64,000 nt of DNA from Stappia sp. Its GTDB lineage: Bacteria > Pseudomonadota > Alphaproteobacteria > Rhizobiales > Stappiaceae. The stretch lies in contig PBLF01000035.1 in assembly GCA_002722295.1 (NCBI GenBank), positions 62,001-126,000 of the forward strand, written 5' to 3'. Below the pieces are notes generated by a model, which saw nothing but the letters and a program-made list of their open reading frames with translations, ran no database searches and had not been told where the DNA came from. Within the stretch, counting starts at the first letter, position 1. Each line of letters begins with the position of its first letter. A program made the position numbers and the translations under genes. This document shows positions 40,452 through 50,182 of this stretch, piece after piece.

Positions 40452-43433
40452 TTATTCGGCGGCCGTGACCGTCCGGCGGCGGCGGACGGGGCGTCGCTCC
40501 AGGACCTCCTTGAGAAAGCGCCCGGTGTAGCTTTCCTCCACCTCGACGATGGCTTCCGGCGGGCCGGCCGCGACCAGCGTGCCACCTCCGTCGCCGCCTT
40601 CCGGGCCGAGATCGAGAATCCAGTCGGCGGTCTTGATGACCTCCAGATTGTGTTCGATGACCAGGACGGAGTTGCCCTGCTCGACCAGTTCGTGAAGCAC
40701 TTCCAGCAGCTTGGCGACATCGTGGAAGTGCAGGCCGGTGGTCGGCTCGTCGAGGATGTAGAGCGTGCGGCCGGTGGCCCGCTTGGACAGTTCCTTGGCG
40801 AGCTTGACGCGCTGCGCCTCGCCGCCCGAAAGCGTGGTCGCCTGCTGCCCGACCTTGACGTAGCCGAGGCCGACGCGCGCCAGCGTTTCCAGCTTGTCGC
40901 GCACGGCCGGCACCGCCTGGAAGAAGCGCGCGCCTTCCTCGACCGTCATGTCCAGCACGTCGGCGATGGACTTGCCCTTGAACTCCACCTCCAGCGTCTC
41001 GCGATTGTAGCGCTTTCCCTGGCAGACGTCGCAGGTGACATAGACGTCGGGCAGGAAGTGCATCTCGATCTTGATGACGCCGTCGCCCTGGCACGCCTCG
41101 CAGCGTCCGCCCTTGACGTTGAAGGAGAAACGGCCCGGCTGGTAGCCGCGCGTCTTCGCCTCCGGGAGGCCGGCGAACCACTCGCGGATCGGTGTGAAGG
41201 CGCCGGTGTAGGTCGCGGGGTTGGACCGCGGCGTGCGACCGATCGGCGACTGGTCGATGTCAATCACCTTGTCGAGCAGCTCCAGCCCCTCGATGTGATC
41301 GTGCGGCGCGGGCGTCTCGCGCGACCCGTTCAGCCGCCGCGCCGCCGCCTTGTAGAGCGTGTCGATGAGGAAGGTGGACTTGCCGCCACCCGAAACACCC
41401 GTGATGCAGGTGAAGGTGCCCAGCGGCACCTCGGCGGTGACATTCTTGAGGTTGTTGCCCCGCGCGCCGACGACCTTCAGGCGCCGCCCCTTGAGGGACG
41501 GCCGGCGCTGGCTTGGCACCTCGATGGCCATCTTGCCGGAAAGATACTGTCCCGTCAGGGAGTTGGGGTCGGCGAGAATGTGCTCCGGAGTGCCCTGGGA
41601 GACGATCTCTCCGCCATGAACGCCGGCACCTGGGCCAATGTCGACGACGTGGTCGGCGGTGAGAACCGCGTCCTCGTCGTGCTCCACCACGATCACCGTG
41701 TTGCCGAGATCGCGCAGGTGCTTCAGCGTTTCAAGCAGGCGGGCGTTGTCGCGCTGGTGCAGGCCGATGGAGGGCTCGTCGAGTACGTAGAGAACGCCAG
41801 TGAGGCCGGAACCGATCTGCGAGGCGAGGCGGATGCGCTGGCTTTCGCCGCCCGACAGCGTTCCGGAATTGCGCGACAGCGACAGGTAGTCGAGGCCCAC
41901 GTCATTGAGGAACTTCAGCCGCTCGCGGATCTCCTTGAGGATGCGGACGGCGATTTCCTGCTGCTTGTCGGTGAGCGCGTCGGGCAGTGCCTCGAACCAG
42001 GTTCCCGCGTCCCGGATCGAGAGTTGCGAGATCTCGCCGATGTGTCGCTCGGAAATCTTGACGCACAGGGCCTCGGGCTTCAGCCGGTAGCCGTTGCAGG
42101 CCGGGCAGGGACGGTCCGACTGATAGCGCGACAGCTCCTCGCGCACCCATTCGGACTCGGTCTCGCGCCAGCGGCGCTCGATGTTGCCGATCACACCTTC
42201 GAAGGTCTTGCTGGTGCGGTAGCTGCGCACACCGTCGTCATAGACGAACTCGACCTTCTCGCGTCCCGACCCGAAGAGGATCGCGTTGCGCAGGTCTTCC
42301 GGCAATTCGTTCCAGGGCGTGCCCATGTTCGCGCCGTAGTGGCGCGCCAGCGCCTCGAGCGTCTGGGCGTAGTAGGGCGAGGTGGAGCCGGTCTTGGCCC
42401 ACGGCAGCACCGCGCCCTCGCGCAGGGTCAGGGTCTGGTCGGGAACGACCAGATCCGGCTCGAAGGCGAGCGTCGTGCCCAGACCGTCGCAGGTCGGGCA
42501 GGCGCCGAAGGGATTGTTGAAGGAAAACAGGCGCGGCTCGACCTCGGGCAGCGTGAAGCCGGAGACCGGGCAGGCGAATTTTTCCGAAAACAGCATCCGC
42601 TCGTGGGTCTCGTTGCGGTTCTGCAGCACCGCATCCTCGCCCGCCGGAGGCAGCGGCTTGTCGGCGAACTCCGCGATGGCGAGCCCTTCGGCGAGCCCCA
42701 GGGCGGTTTCCAGCGAGTCCGCCAGACGGCCTCCGATGTCCTCGCGGACCACGATGCGGTCGACCACCACGTCGATGTCATGCTTGAGCTTCTTGTCGAG
42801 CGCCGGAGCGTCGGGGATCTCGTGGAACTCTCCATCGATCTTGACGCGCTGGAAGCCCTTTTTCATGAGCTCCGCCAGTTCCTTGCGGTACTCACCCTTG
42901 CGTCCGCGCACGATGGGCGCGAGCAGATAGAGGCGCGTTCCCTCCTCGAGGGCCAGGATCCTGTCGACCATCTGGCTGACCGTCTGGCTTTCGATGGGAA
43001 GGCCGGTCGCGGGCGAGTAGGGCACGCCGATGCGCGCGAAAAGCAGGCGCAGGTAGTCGTAGATCTCCGTCACGGTGCCGACCGTGGAGCGCGGATTGCG
43101 CGAGGTCGTCTTCTGCTCGATGGAAATCGCGGGCGACAGGCCGTCGATCTGGTCGACGTCCGGCTTCTGCATCATCTCAAGGAACTGGCGCGCATAGGCC
43201 GACAGGCTCTCGACGTAGCGGCGCTGGCCTTCGGCGTAGATCGTGTCGAAGGCCAGCGACGACTTTCCCGAGCCTGAAAGGCCGGTCATGACGATCAGCG
43301 AGTCGCGCGGCAGATCCACGTCGACATTCTTCAGATTGTGCTCGCGCGCGCCGCGCACGCTGATGACGCGACGGTCCGCGGCGTCGGAGGCGGTGCTGGT
43401 CGGGGCCGGCGTGGGCTTGGACGACTTCGGCAT
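40452..43433 (-). CDS. uvrA: Excinuclease ABC subunit A
   Basis: This 993-residue UvrA is the damage-recognition ATPase of nucleotide excision repair. Two ABC modules are visible: Walker A '[20 protein letters not shown]' (about 51-70) and '[16 protein letters not shown]', with signatures '[12 protein letters not shown]' and '[12 protein letters not shown]'. Zinc-binding cysteines are in '[10 protein letters not shown]' and 'RCEACQGDG...[10 protein letters not shown]'. The start at 43433 ('MPKSSKPTP') gives a normal length; longer open frames upstream are not supported. A LexA box overlaps its predicted -10, so SOS induction is expected. Confidence 0.97.
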   Translation of the reverse strand: MPKSSKPTPAPTSTASDAADRRVISVRGAREHNLKNVDVDLPRDSLIVMTGLSGSGKSSLAFDTIYAEGQRRYVESLSAYARQFLEMMQKPDVDQIDGLSPAISIEQKTTSRNPRSTVGTVTEIYDYLRLLFARIGVPYSPATGLPIESQTVSQMVDRILALEEGTRLYLLAPIVRGRKGEYRKELAELMKKGFQRVKIDGEFHEIPDAPALDKKLKHDIDVVVDRIVVREDIGGRLADSLETALGLAEGLAIAEFADKPLPPAGEDAVLQNRNETHERMLFSEKFACPVSGFTLPEVEPRLFSFNNPFGACPTCDGLGTTLAFEPDLVVPDQTLTLREGAVLPWAKTGSTSPYYAQTLEALARHYGANMGTPWNELPEDLRNAILFGSGREKVEFVYDDGVRSYRTSKTFEGVIGNIERRWRETESEWVREELSRYQSDRPCPACNGYRLKPEALCVKISERHIGEISQLSIRDAGTWFEALPDALTDKQQEIAVRILKEIRERLKFLNDVGLDYLSLSRNSGTLSGGESQRIRLASQIGSGLTGVLYVLDEPSIGLHQRDNARLLETLKHLRDLGNTVIVVEHDEDAVLTADHVVDIGPGAGVHGGEIVSQGTPEHILADPNSLTGQYLSGKMAIEVPSQRRPSLKGRRLKVVGARGNNLKNVTAEVPLGTFTCITGVSGGGKSTFLIDTLYKAAARRLNGSRETPAPHDHIEGLELLDKVIDIDQSPIGRTPRSNPATYTGAFTPIREWFAGLPEAKTRGYQPGRFSFNVKGGRCEACQGDGVIKIEMHFLPDVYVTCDVCQGKRYNRETLEVEFKGKSIADVLDMTVEEGARFFQAVPAVRDKLETLARVGLGYVKVGQQATTLSGGEAQRVKLAKELSKRATGRTLYILDEPTTGLHFHDVAKLLEVLHELVEQGNSVLVIEHNLEVIKTADWILDLGPEGGDGGGTLVAAGPPEAIVEVEESYTGRFLKEVLERRPVRRRRTVTAAE

Positions 43434-43630
43434 GGGCAGGCGGGTCCCTGATGACGGTGAGGCGCGCACCGGCGCCCTGGGCGTGACGGCTTGGCCTTTG
43501 ACGGAATTTCGGTGTCCGGCGCGGACGCGGCGGGAGGGCCGTTCTACGCCATGAGAGTGCGCGCGTCGATTGGCGGAAGAGCGCGGCAGACCTGTGATAC
43601 GCAGGCGGGCGACCATCCGATGAGTTTACG

Positions 43631-43645
43631 GAACATAGCGGGAAC
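43631..43645. promoter_or_regulatory. LexA box 1 (SOS operator of uvrA)
   Basis: GAAC-N7-GAAC, which is GTTC-N7-GTTC on the minus strand, is the alphaproteobacterial LexA operator. It overlaps a minus-strand promoter: TTGGCG (43660-43655), 17 bases, TATGTT (43637-43632). Binding would block uvrA transcription. Confidence 0.85.
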
Positions 43646-43732
43646 GAGGGCTTGCGCCAAGCATGGAGATGGGGCGCGCGGCATCTTGTGCAAGGCATGT
43701 CGCTGCAGACTTGTGTGGAGCGCCCTGATATG

Positions 43733-43747
43733 GAACAAAGGCGGAAC
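43733..43747. promoter_or_regulatory. LexA box 2
   Basis: A second perfect GAAC-N7-GAAC lies 102 bases from the first, nearer ssb. It probably serves ssb, whose start is about 290 bases downstream, or strengthens uvrA repression. Confidence 0.8.
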
Positions 43748-44040
43748 TTTGGCGCGATGCCTCTCACGCATGGCCCGGCGATTGTGGAAAAGGCGCAGTT
43801 TGGCCCGGCAGCGCGGCGGCGATGCGCCTATGGTGGCGGATCGCGTGCGAGGCCTTGCCCGCGCCGAGACCGCTGCAAACCGGCGGCGATGTCATTTTCG
43901 GCCAGCCCGTTCCGCGATGTTCGCAAGGGCCGGCAGGCGGGACAGGGGCCCGCCATCGCGATCCGCGGAATCACGGTTCCGCGACGAGGAGACCAGCGGG
44001 ACGGGCTCCCGCGACAAGGACCGATCTTAAGGAGTTCAGG

Positions 44041-44607
44041 ATGTCGGGAAGCGTCAACAAGGTGATCCTGGTGGGCAATCTGGGGGCTGACCCCGAGGTG
44101 CGGCGGATGCAGGACGGGCGCCCGGTCGTCAACCTGCGCGTGGCGACCTCCGAGAACTGGCGCGACCGCTCCACGGGCGAGCGTCGCGAGCGGACGGAAT
44201 GGCACCGGGTCGTGATCTTCAACGAGGGTCTGGCCAAGGTTGCCGAAAGCTACCTGCGCAAGGGCTCGAAGATCTACGTGGAAGGCCAGCTCCAGACCCG
44301 CAAGTGGCAGGACCAGTCCGGCCAGGACCGCTACTCGACCGAAATCGTGCTGCAGGGCTTCAACTCCACGCTGACCATGCTCGACGGGCGCGGTGAGGGC
44401 GGCGGCGGAGGCGGCGGCAACTTCGGCGGCGGTGGCGGAAGCGCCGGTGGAGGCGGCTTCGGCGGTGGCGGAAGCCGCTCGGGCGGTTACGACGACGGCG
44501 GCTTCGGTGGCAGCAGCGGCGGCGGTCGTTCCGGTGGCGGAGGCAGCGGCAGCGGTGGCTTCGGCGGTGGCCCCGGCGGCGACATGGATGATGAGATCCC
44601 GTTCTGA
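44041..44607 (+). CDS. ssb: Single-stranded DNA-binding protein
   Basis: This 188-residue SSB has an N-terminal OB fold ('[19 protein letters not shown]', '[20 protein letters not shown]', '[13 protein letters not shown]'), a long Gly-rich linker (about 118-180) and the acidic tip 'DMDDEIPF' that recruits repair proteins. AAGGAG lies 7 bases before the ATG. It is divergent from uvrA with LexA boxes between. Confidence 0.97.
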   Translation: MSGSVNKVILVGNLGADPEVRRMQDGRPVVNLRVATSENWRDRSTGERRERTEWHRVVIFNEGLAKVAESYLRKGSKIYVEGQLQTRKWQDQSGQDRYSTEIVLQGFNSTLTMLDGRGEGGGGGGGNFGGGGGSAGGGGFGGGGSRSGGYDDGGFGGSSGGGRSGGGGSGSGGFGGGPGGDMDDEIPF

Positions 44608-44643
44608 TCGGGGCTCGTCAGGCTTGACAAGAAACAGGTTTGC

Positions 44644-44672
44644 AAAGGCCGCCGGTTCTTCCGGCGGCCTTT
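44644..44672. terminator. Bidirectional terminator between ssb and the Cys-repeat protein gene
   Basis: AAAGGCCGCCGG (44644-44655) and CCGGCGGCCTTT (44661-44672) form a perfect 12-base stem with a TTCTT loop, flanked by T-rich sequence. It serves convergent genes. Confidence 0.85.
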
Positions 44673-44701
44673 GTCGTTTTGTGGCTGGCGTCACTCGCCG
44701 G

Positions 44702-46105
44702 TCAGGGGTTCGCCGCGTCTCCCGCCTCATCCGGCTGCGGGCAAAGCAGGCCCAGGTCTCCGACGGCGACGCATGAGCGGCACCAGGTGATGCCCTGCCT
44801 TTCGGCCCGCTCCGCCAGTTCGTTCTCGTCCAGTCCCTCGGGGGCGGGAATGCAGAGGCGGCCGCAGGGTTCGACGCTGGCGTCCTGCGCGCTCAGCATC
44901 GTGTAGAGCTTGCCGGTGGCGCATTGGGCTGGCGCGGGCGTGAGCGACCCCGCATCGGTCTCTTCCCCCTTGCTCTCACCGGTGTCGGCGTCCGTCGAGC
45001 CGGCCTTCGTCTCGTCGTCCGCCTTCGTGTCATCCGGCACGGCGGGCTCCTCCTTGTCGTTCGCGTTGCCTGTCTCCGGCGGCGGTGCGCCCTCCGGACG
45101 GCAGGCCTTGAAGAGCTTCGCCAGCGTTTCCGGGTCCGTGTAGGAGCTGTCGCCGGCAAGGTTTTCGTCCGCACGGAAGGCATCCCAGGCACTGCGCGTG
45201 CGGCGTCCCGCGAGGCCGTCCTCGGGACCGGCGTCATAGCCGGCCGCATTCAGGCAGGACTGGATCCACAGGATGTTGTCCTGCGGGCTCGGTGTCGGGC
45301 GATCGGGAGCGCAACCGGTTCCGTAGGGCGAGAACCCCCTGGCGCAGACGCAGCGACCGGCGGACCCCGACCAGACGAAGGGATAGCTGCACGACTGGCT
45401 CTCGCGGCGCACGCAGGCGCCGTTCACCACAACGCGGCCGCTGGGGCAGATGCAGCCGCCGGCCTCGGCGGAATAGCGCCAGGGAGCCTCGCACGCCGGC
45501 GGCGGCGTGATCGGGGGAACCGGCACGGGCAGGATGCAGCGGCGGGCGGCACGCGACCAGACATAGGGCAGTCGGCAGGCGGGGCGGACGTCGGGCATCA
45601 CGCAGCGGTTGCCCCGGCGCACGCGCGGCGGCTCGCAGACGATCGGACGGACCGGGTCCACGCACCGACCGTTCACGCGGATCTTCGGGGCGGGGCACAC
45701 CACCGGCATGGGCGATGGCGCGGGCATGACACAGCGGCCATTGCGCGCGACGCGCGGAGGAACACAGACCACCGGCGGTCGCAGCGGATCGACGCATTGG
45801 TTGCCGCGCCTGACCTTCGGTGGCCGGCAAACGATGTCGCGGCCCGGCTGAACTGGGTTGATGCACCGCCCGTTGCGCATCACGCGTGGCGGCGCGCAGA
45901 CGCGCGGCAGCGTCTGCGGCAGCACATCCGGGCGGATCACCGGCCTGAGGTCGGGACGGATCTCGATCGGCTGGGCGGAGGCGGGTGACAGGAACGCCGA
46001 CAGGACGGCGGCCAGTGCGGCGAGAAGCAATGCGGCGGCCAGGCGGAACATGCGCCGGTCGGGGATGGGGTCGGCGCAGGGGCCGGTTGGGGCAAGACGG
46101 ATCAT
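44702..46105 (-). CDS. Secreted Cys-repeat protein with peptidoglycan-binding-like domain
   Basis: This 467-residue exported protein has an N-terminal signal (hydrophobic 19-42, 'SPASAQP' cleavage region). Residues 68-172 hold five tandem repeats of about 20 residues with the pattern C-x-P/A-P-[RK]-[VI]-x3-[NG]-[GN]-x-C-[VI]; the cysteine pairs (70/81, 93/104, 114/125, 137/148, 157/168) are each exactly 11 apart. Looser Cys motifs follow to 265. Residues 277-335 resemble a peptidoglycan-binding-1 helix bundle. A Thr/Asp/Glu-rich linker leads to a Cys-rich C-terminus. The ATG at 46105 has GAGG 8 bases upstream. Function unknown. Confidence 0.75.
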   Translation of the reverse strand: MIRLAPTGPCADPIPDRRMFRLAAALLLAALAAVLSAFLSPASAQPIEIRPDLRPVIRPDVLPQTLPRVCAPPRVMRNGRCINPVQPGRDIVCRPPKVRRGNQCVDPLRPPVVCVPPRVARNGRCVMPAPSPMPVVCPAPKIRVNGRCVDPVRPIVCEPPRVRRGNRCVMPDVRPACRLPYVWSRAARRCILPVPVPPITPPPACEAPWRYSAEAGGCICPSGRVVVNGACVRRESQSCSYPFVWSGSAGRCVCARGFSPYGTGCAPDRPTPSPQDNILWIQSCLNAAGYDAGPEDGLAGRRTRSAWDAFRADENLAGDSSYTDPETLAKLFKACRPEGAPPPETGNANDKEEPAVPDDTKADDETKAGSTDADTGESKGEETDAGSLTPAPAQCATGKLYTMLSAQDASVEPCGRLCIPAPEGLDENELAERAERQGITWCRSCVAVGDLGLLCPQPDEAGDAANP

Positions 46106-46204
46106 GACCAGGTCCTCGGCGTTTGGTGACGAAACGCCGGCCCCTGCGACAGCCGTGGGGATGACGTTGCGACACAAGCTTGGCCGGGCGAAGCTGAACG
46201 CAGC

Positions 46205-46218
46205 GTGACCGGGGTCAC
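46205..46218. promoter_or_regulatory. GTGACC-GG-GGTCAC inverted repeat
   Basis: Perfect 6-base arms with a 2-base spacer lie 100 bases upstream of the Cys-repeat protein start. It could be an operator. No known regulator is assigned. Confidence 0.35.
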
Positions 46219-46298
46219 AGGACGGGCTGTTCCAAGCCTTCCTCCGGGCCGAAGCTCCCTTCAGGGTAAACAAAAGCCGAGGGAAATGTGGGCAAAAG

Positions 46299-46661
46299 CT
46301 AGGGTGCGGGCCTTGTCGCGACGAAGAGCGCGCTGCCGACGAAGAAGAGCGCCACGCCGGCGGCAAGCCATGGCGAGGGACGCGCGCCGATGTAGAACAT
46401 CGTGTAGCCGAACGCCATTCCGCCCAGCGCCAGCATCTTGCCGTGGCGCGAGATCGCACCGCTCTCGCGCCATGCGCGGATCGGCGGACCGAAGGTGCGG
46501 TGGTCCAGGAGCCAGGCCTCGAGGGTCGGCGAGGAGCGGGCGAAACAGCCGGCCGCCATGATGAAGAAGATCGTCGAGGGCAGCAGCGGCAGGAAGGCGC
46601 CGACAACACCCAGGGCGACCAGAAGCGCGCCCAGCGTGGCAAAGACGGTGCGTGCGAGCAT
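46299..46661 (-). CDS. DUF454 / YbaN-family membrane protein
   Basis: This 120-residue protein has three to four helices. The start 'LGALLVALGVVGAFLPLLPS' and 'TIFFIMAAGCFARSSPTLEAWLLDH' are typical of the YbaN/DUF454 family. The ATG at 46661 has AGGAGAG about 11 bases upstream; a longer frame from 46805 is not supported. Function is unknown. It is divergent from the DUF502 gene. Confidence 0.85.
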   Translation of the reverse strand: MLARTVFATLGALLVALGVVGAFLPLLPSTIFFIMAAGCFARSSPTLEAWLLDHRTFGPPIRAWRESGAISRHGKMLALGGMAFGYTMFYIGARPSPWLAAGVALFFVGSALFVATRPAP

Positions 46662-46803
46662 GGGAAGTGTGCTCTCCTGAGGTGCGATGCGCCCATATTT
46701 TCGCCAGGGACCTTCTATCAGTTTCCCTTGGCCTGTGCCTCGCTTATCTATTGCTGAGGGGCAGACGGGGCCAGGGGCCCCAGAGGCAGGACGACAGGAC
46801 CAC

Positions 46804-47547
46804 ATGAGCGGACAGACTACGGACGAACATCACGAGGGTGAGGCGAAGCCCGCGCGGCCGGGCGGCATGACCCGGCTCAGGAACTATTTCCTGACGGGAC
46901 TCGTGGTGGCGGGACCGCTGGGGATCACCGCCTATCTGTCCTGGTCCATCGTGCAATGGGTTGACGGCTGGGTGAAGCCGCTACTGCCGCACTATTACAA
47001 TCCGGACACCTATCTGCCGTTCCCCATGCCCGGGATCGGGCTCATCGTCGCCTTCATCGGCCTGGTCTTCATCGGGTTCCTGACCGCCAACATCGCCGGG
47101 CGCACGCTTCTGTCCTACGGCGAGTTGCTGCTCGGGCGGATGCCGGTGGTGCGCAATCTCTATAGCGGTCTGAAGCAGATCTTCGAGACGGTGCTCGCGG
47201 AGCGCTCCAACAGCTTCAAGAAGGCGGCGATCATCGAGTACCCGCGCCCGGGTCTGTGGGCGATCGTCTTCATCGCCACCGACGCGCGCGGCGAGGTGGC
47301 GCACAAGCTCAACGACCAGGGGCACGAGGTGACGGCGGTGTTCCTGCCGACGACGCCGAACCCGACCTCCGGCTTTCTGCTGTTCGTGCCCAAACAGGAA
47401 GTCATCGAACTCGACATGACCGTCGAGGAAGCCGCCAAGCTGGTGATCTCCGCCGGTCTGGTAAGCCCCGAATACGCCAAGCTCGCGGTTCTGGAAGGGG
47501 AGGCGCTCGACGACGGCCAGAAAGCCGCCGGCGGGGGCAAGCGCTGA
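46804..47547 (+). CDS. DUF502 family membrane protein
   Basis: This 247-residue protein has two N-terminal helices ('YFLTGLVVAGPLGITAYLSW', 'GLIVAFIGLVFIGFLTANI'), then a soluble domain with 'RMPVVRNLYSGLKQIFETVL', 'YPRPGLWAIVFIATD' and 'FLPTTPNPTSGFLLFVPKQE'. DUF502 proteins are widespread in proteobacteria and function is unknown. The start is the ATG at 46804; upstream residues of the open frame have no site. It is convergent with recG. Confidence 0.88.
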   Translation: MSGQTTDEHHEGEAKPARPGGMTRLRNYFLTGLVVAGPLGITAYLSWSIVQWVDGWVKPLLPHYYNPDTYLPFPMPGIGLIVAFIGLVFIGFLTANIAGRTLLSYGELLLGRMPVVRNLYSGLKQIFETVLAERSNSFKKAAIIEYPRPGLWAIVFIATDARGEVAHKLNDQGHEVTAVFLPTTPNPTSGFLLFVPKQEVIELDMTVEEAAKLVISAGLVSPEYAKLAVLEGEALDDGQKAAGGGKR

Positions 47548-47565
47548 GGTCGCCCGCCAGGCAGG

Positions 47566-49668
47566 TCAGCCGGCCCTGAGCAGGCGCACCGCCTCGTCGC
47601 GGGCGAAAAGATAGAGCAGAACCCGCAGCGCGCGACCGCGCTCGCTGGTGAGGTCGGGGTCCCTTTCCAACACCAGACGCGCGTCGTCGCGGGCCATCTC
47701 TATGAGATCGGCGTGGGTCGCCGCGTCGCCGATGCGAAAGCCCGGCATTCCCGACTGACGCGTGCCCAGGATCTCTCCCTCGCCGCGCAGGCGCAGATCC
47801 TCCTCGGCGATCAGGAATCCGTCGTTCGTGTCGCGCATGATGGAGAGGCGTGCGCGCGCCGTCTCGCCGACGGGGGCCTTGTAGAGAAGCAGGCAGGTGG
47901 ATGCCTCGCTGCCGCGTCCGACACGGCCGCGCAACTGGTGGAGCTGCGACAGGCCGAAGCGCTCGGCGTGCTCGATCACCATGATCGTGGCGGCGGGAAC
48001 GTCGACGCCGACCTCGATCACCGTCGTCGCGACCAGAAGCCCCACGTCGCCATCCTTGAAGGAGGCCATCGCGGAGGCCTTTTCCTCCGCGCTCATGCGG
48101 CCGTGCACCAGCGCGACCCGAGGTCCGAACACCTGGGTCAGCACCTCGAAGCGCTCTTCCGCCGCCGCCAGGTCGGACTTTTCCGACTCCTCCACCAGCG
48201 GACAGACCCAATAGGCCTTCGTGCCTTCGTCAAGGGCGCGCCGGAGACGTTCGACCACCTCGTCCATGCGCTCCAGCGGCACGGTGACGGTCTTGATCGG
48301 CTGCCGTCCGGCGGGCTTTTCCGTCAGGCGGGAAACGTCCATGTCGCCGAAATAGGTCAGCACGAGCGTGCGCGGGATCGGCGTCGCGGTCATGACCAGC
48401 ATGTCCACGCCGGCCCCCTTCGAGGACAGTTGAAGGCGCTGGTGAACGCCGAACCGGTGCTGTTCGTCGACGATCGCAAGCCCCAGGTTGGCGAAGGCGA
48501 TGTCGCCCTGGAACAGCGCATGGGTGCCGACGATCAGGTCGATGTCGCCGGCCTCCAGGGCCGCGCGGGTTTCGCGGCGGGACTTTGCGCCATCCTTTCC
48601 CGTCAGCACGGCGATGCGGATGCTGGCGGCCTCGCACAAGGGCGCGAGCGAGAGATAGTGCTGGCGCGCGAGGATTTCCGTCGGGGCCATCATGACCGCC
48701 TGCGCGCCGGATTCGACCGCCGCCGCCACCGCCATGAGCCCCACGACCGTCTTTCCGGCGCCGACGTCGCCCTGCAGCAGGCGCAACATGCGCGTGGGCG
48801 CGGCCAGGTCCGCCTCGATCTCGGCCACCGCCTTCGCCTGTCCCTCGGTCAGCGAATAGGGCAGGGCGTCCAGCATCTTCTGCTTCAGCGTTCCGGTGAA
48901 GTGACGGGCAATGCCGCGCGTCTGGCGCATGGAGCGGCGCACCAGCGCGAGCGCGAGTTGGTTTGCAAGGAACTCGTCGTAGGAAAGGCGGGCCAGCGCT
49001 TCCGGGTCGCCGGCCTCGGGCGACTCGGGCGAGGGCTGGTGCATGGCGTGGAGGGCATCCGAAAAGGCCGGCCATGCCTTTTGCCGCTCCATGGCCGGAT
49101 CGAGCCAGTCGGGCAGGTCGGGAACGAGGTCGAGGGCGGCGGCCATCGCCTTTTGCAGCATCTTCGACGACAGGCCCTGGGTCAGCGGATAGACCGGTTC
49201 GACAAGCGGCAGGTCGTCGGCATCATCGGCAAGGACTGCATGGTCTGGATGGACCATCTGGATCTGGTCGTTGAAATGCTCGATGCGGCCGGACACGATC
49301 ATGTCCTCGCCGACGGGATAGCTCTTTTCCAGGAACGGGCCACGGGCATGGAAGAAGACGAAGGTGATCGTGCCGGTGTCGTCGTGGGCGAGAATGCGGT
49401 AGGGCGCGCGGCTGCCGCGCGGCGGAGCCTGATGCCGGTCGATGCGCACCTCGAGCGTGACGATCGCGCCCTCGGGCGCGTGGGCGATCCCCGGTCGCAG
49501 GCGTCGGTCGATGGTGCCGGACGGCAGGTGGAACAGCAGGTCGGACACCGTCGGCTCCCGCTCGGCGTCCTTGCCGAACAGGCCGCCGAGCGTGCGGGCG
49601 GTACGCGGACCGATTCCCGGCAGGCGCGAGACCGGCGTGAAGAGCGGATCGAGCAGGCTGGGACGCAT
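47566..49668 (-). CDS. recG: ATP-dependent DNA helicase RecG
   Basis: This 700-residue superfamily 2 helicase remodels stalled forks and recombination intermediates. The N-terminal wedge/OB domain is followed by Walker A 'LLQGDVGAGKTVVGLMA', the D-E-x-H box 'LAIVDEQHRFGVHQR', motif III 'MTATPIPRTL' and 'LHQLRGRVGRGSEASTCLL'. The start at 49668 is 21 codons inside a longer frame and gives the usual N-terminus 'MRPSLLDPLFTPVSRLPGIG'. It is divergent from sdhE. Confidence 0.96.
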   Translation of the reverse strand: MRPSLLDPLFTPVSRLPGIGPRTARTLGGLFGKDAEREPTVSDLLFHLPSGTIDRRLRPGIAHAPEGAIVTLEVRIDRHQAPPRGSRAPYRILAHDDTGTITFVFFHARGPFLEKSYPVGEDMIVSGRIEHFNDQIQMVHPDHAVLADDADDLPLVEPVYPLTQGLSSKMLQKAMAAALDLVPDLPDWLDPAMERQKAWPAFSDALHAMHQPSPESPEAGDPEALARLSYDEFLANQLALALVRRSMRQTRGIARHFTGTLKQKMLDALPYSLTEGQAKAVAEIEADLAAPTRMLRLLQGDVGAGKTVVGLMAVAAAVESGAQAVMMAPTEILARQHYLSLAPLCEAASIRIAVLTGKDGAKSRRETRAALEAGDIDLIVGTHALFQGDIAFANLGLAIVDEQHRFGVHQRLQLSSKGAGVDMLVMTATPIPRTLVLTYFGDMDVSRLTEKPAGRQPIKTVTVPLERMDEVVERLRRALDEGTKAYWVCPLVEESEKSDLAAAEERFEVLTQVFGPRVALVHGRMSAEEKASAMASFKDGDVGLLVATTVIEVGVDVPAATIMVIEHAERFGLSQLHQLRGRVGRGSEASTCLLLYKAPVGETARARLSIMRDTNDGFLIAEEDLRLRGEGEILGTRQSGMPGFRIGDAATHADLIEMARDDARLVLERDPDLTSERGRALRVLLYLFARDEAVRLLRAG

Positions 49669-49824
49669 GAACCTCGTCTCGGGCTTTGCGGGAGAAGGTG
49701 GCCCGACGGGCCGGATGCTTTCCACTGGCACGGATTGAGTTTCGCGCCAAGCCCGCTATAACCCGCGAACCGGAGGCCCGCTGTCAAGCGAGGCTTCGGA
49801 ACAACGGCGCGGCGACAGGAGTGC

Positions 49825-50118
49825 ATGATGCCTCAGGAGACGGACACCGGGATGGACGACCGGCGCAAGCGCATCCTCTACCGGTGCCAGCATCGCGGCA
49901 TGAAGGAGATGGACATCTTCCTCGGGCAGTTCGCCAGCGCCCATGTGGCGCGGCTGAGCGAGGCCGACCTTGCCGATCTCGAACGGCTGATGGATGTCTT
50001 CGACCAGGACCTGTTCAAGTGGATGACCGGTCGGCAGCCCGTGCCCGCGGAACACGACACCCCCGTCTACCGCGCCATCATTTCCTTCAGGCAGGCCCAG
50101 GTGGCGGCCGAAAGCTGA
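49825..50118 (+). CDS. sdhE: FAD assembly factor SdhE
   Basis: This 97-residue protein has the SdhE/Sdh5 motif 'KRILYRCQHRGMKEMDIFLG' (R-G-x-x-E) and 'ADLERLMDVFDQDLFKWMTG'. It promotes covalent FAD attachment to succinate dehydrogenase. ATGs at 49825 and 49828 follow AGGAG. It sits between recG and mfd, a common alphaproteobacterial arrangement. Confidence 0.93.
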   Translation: MMPQETDTGMDDRRKRILYRCQHRGMKEMDIFLGQFASAHVARLSEADLADLERLMDVFDQDLFKWMTGRQPVPAEHDTPVYRAIISFRQAQVAAES

Positions 50119-50182
50119 GCCACGCCGCGTGTGCCCGGCTTTTCATGAAGCCGCGTGCCCCGGCGATGCGAGGATTGCGAAC

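Larger units (their letters stand above)
43434..44040. other. uvrA-ssb divergent regulatory region (607 bp)
   Basis: No protein gene is supported here. It contains two LexA boxes (43631-43645 and 43733-43747), a predicted uvrA promoter (43632-43660, minus strand), and a hairpin in the ssb leader (CGCGGAA 43964-43970 with TTCCGCG 43977-43983). Open frames crossing it are shadow frames. Confidence 0.7.

Noticed and set aside
40206..43277. 1023-residue plus-strand frame over uvrA
   Set aside because: It is the antisense shadow of uvrA, with no protein-like hydrophobic pattern.
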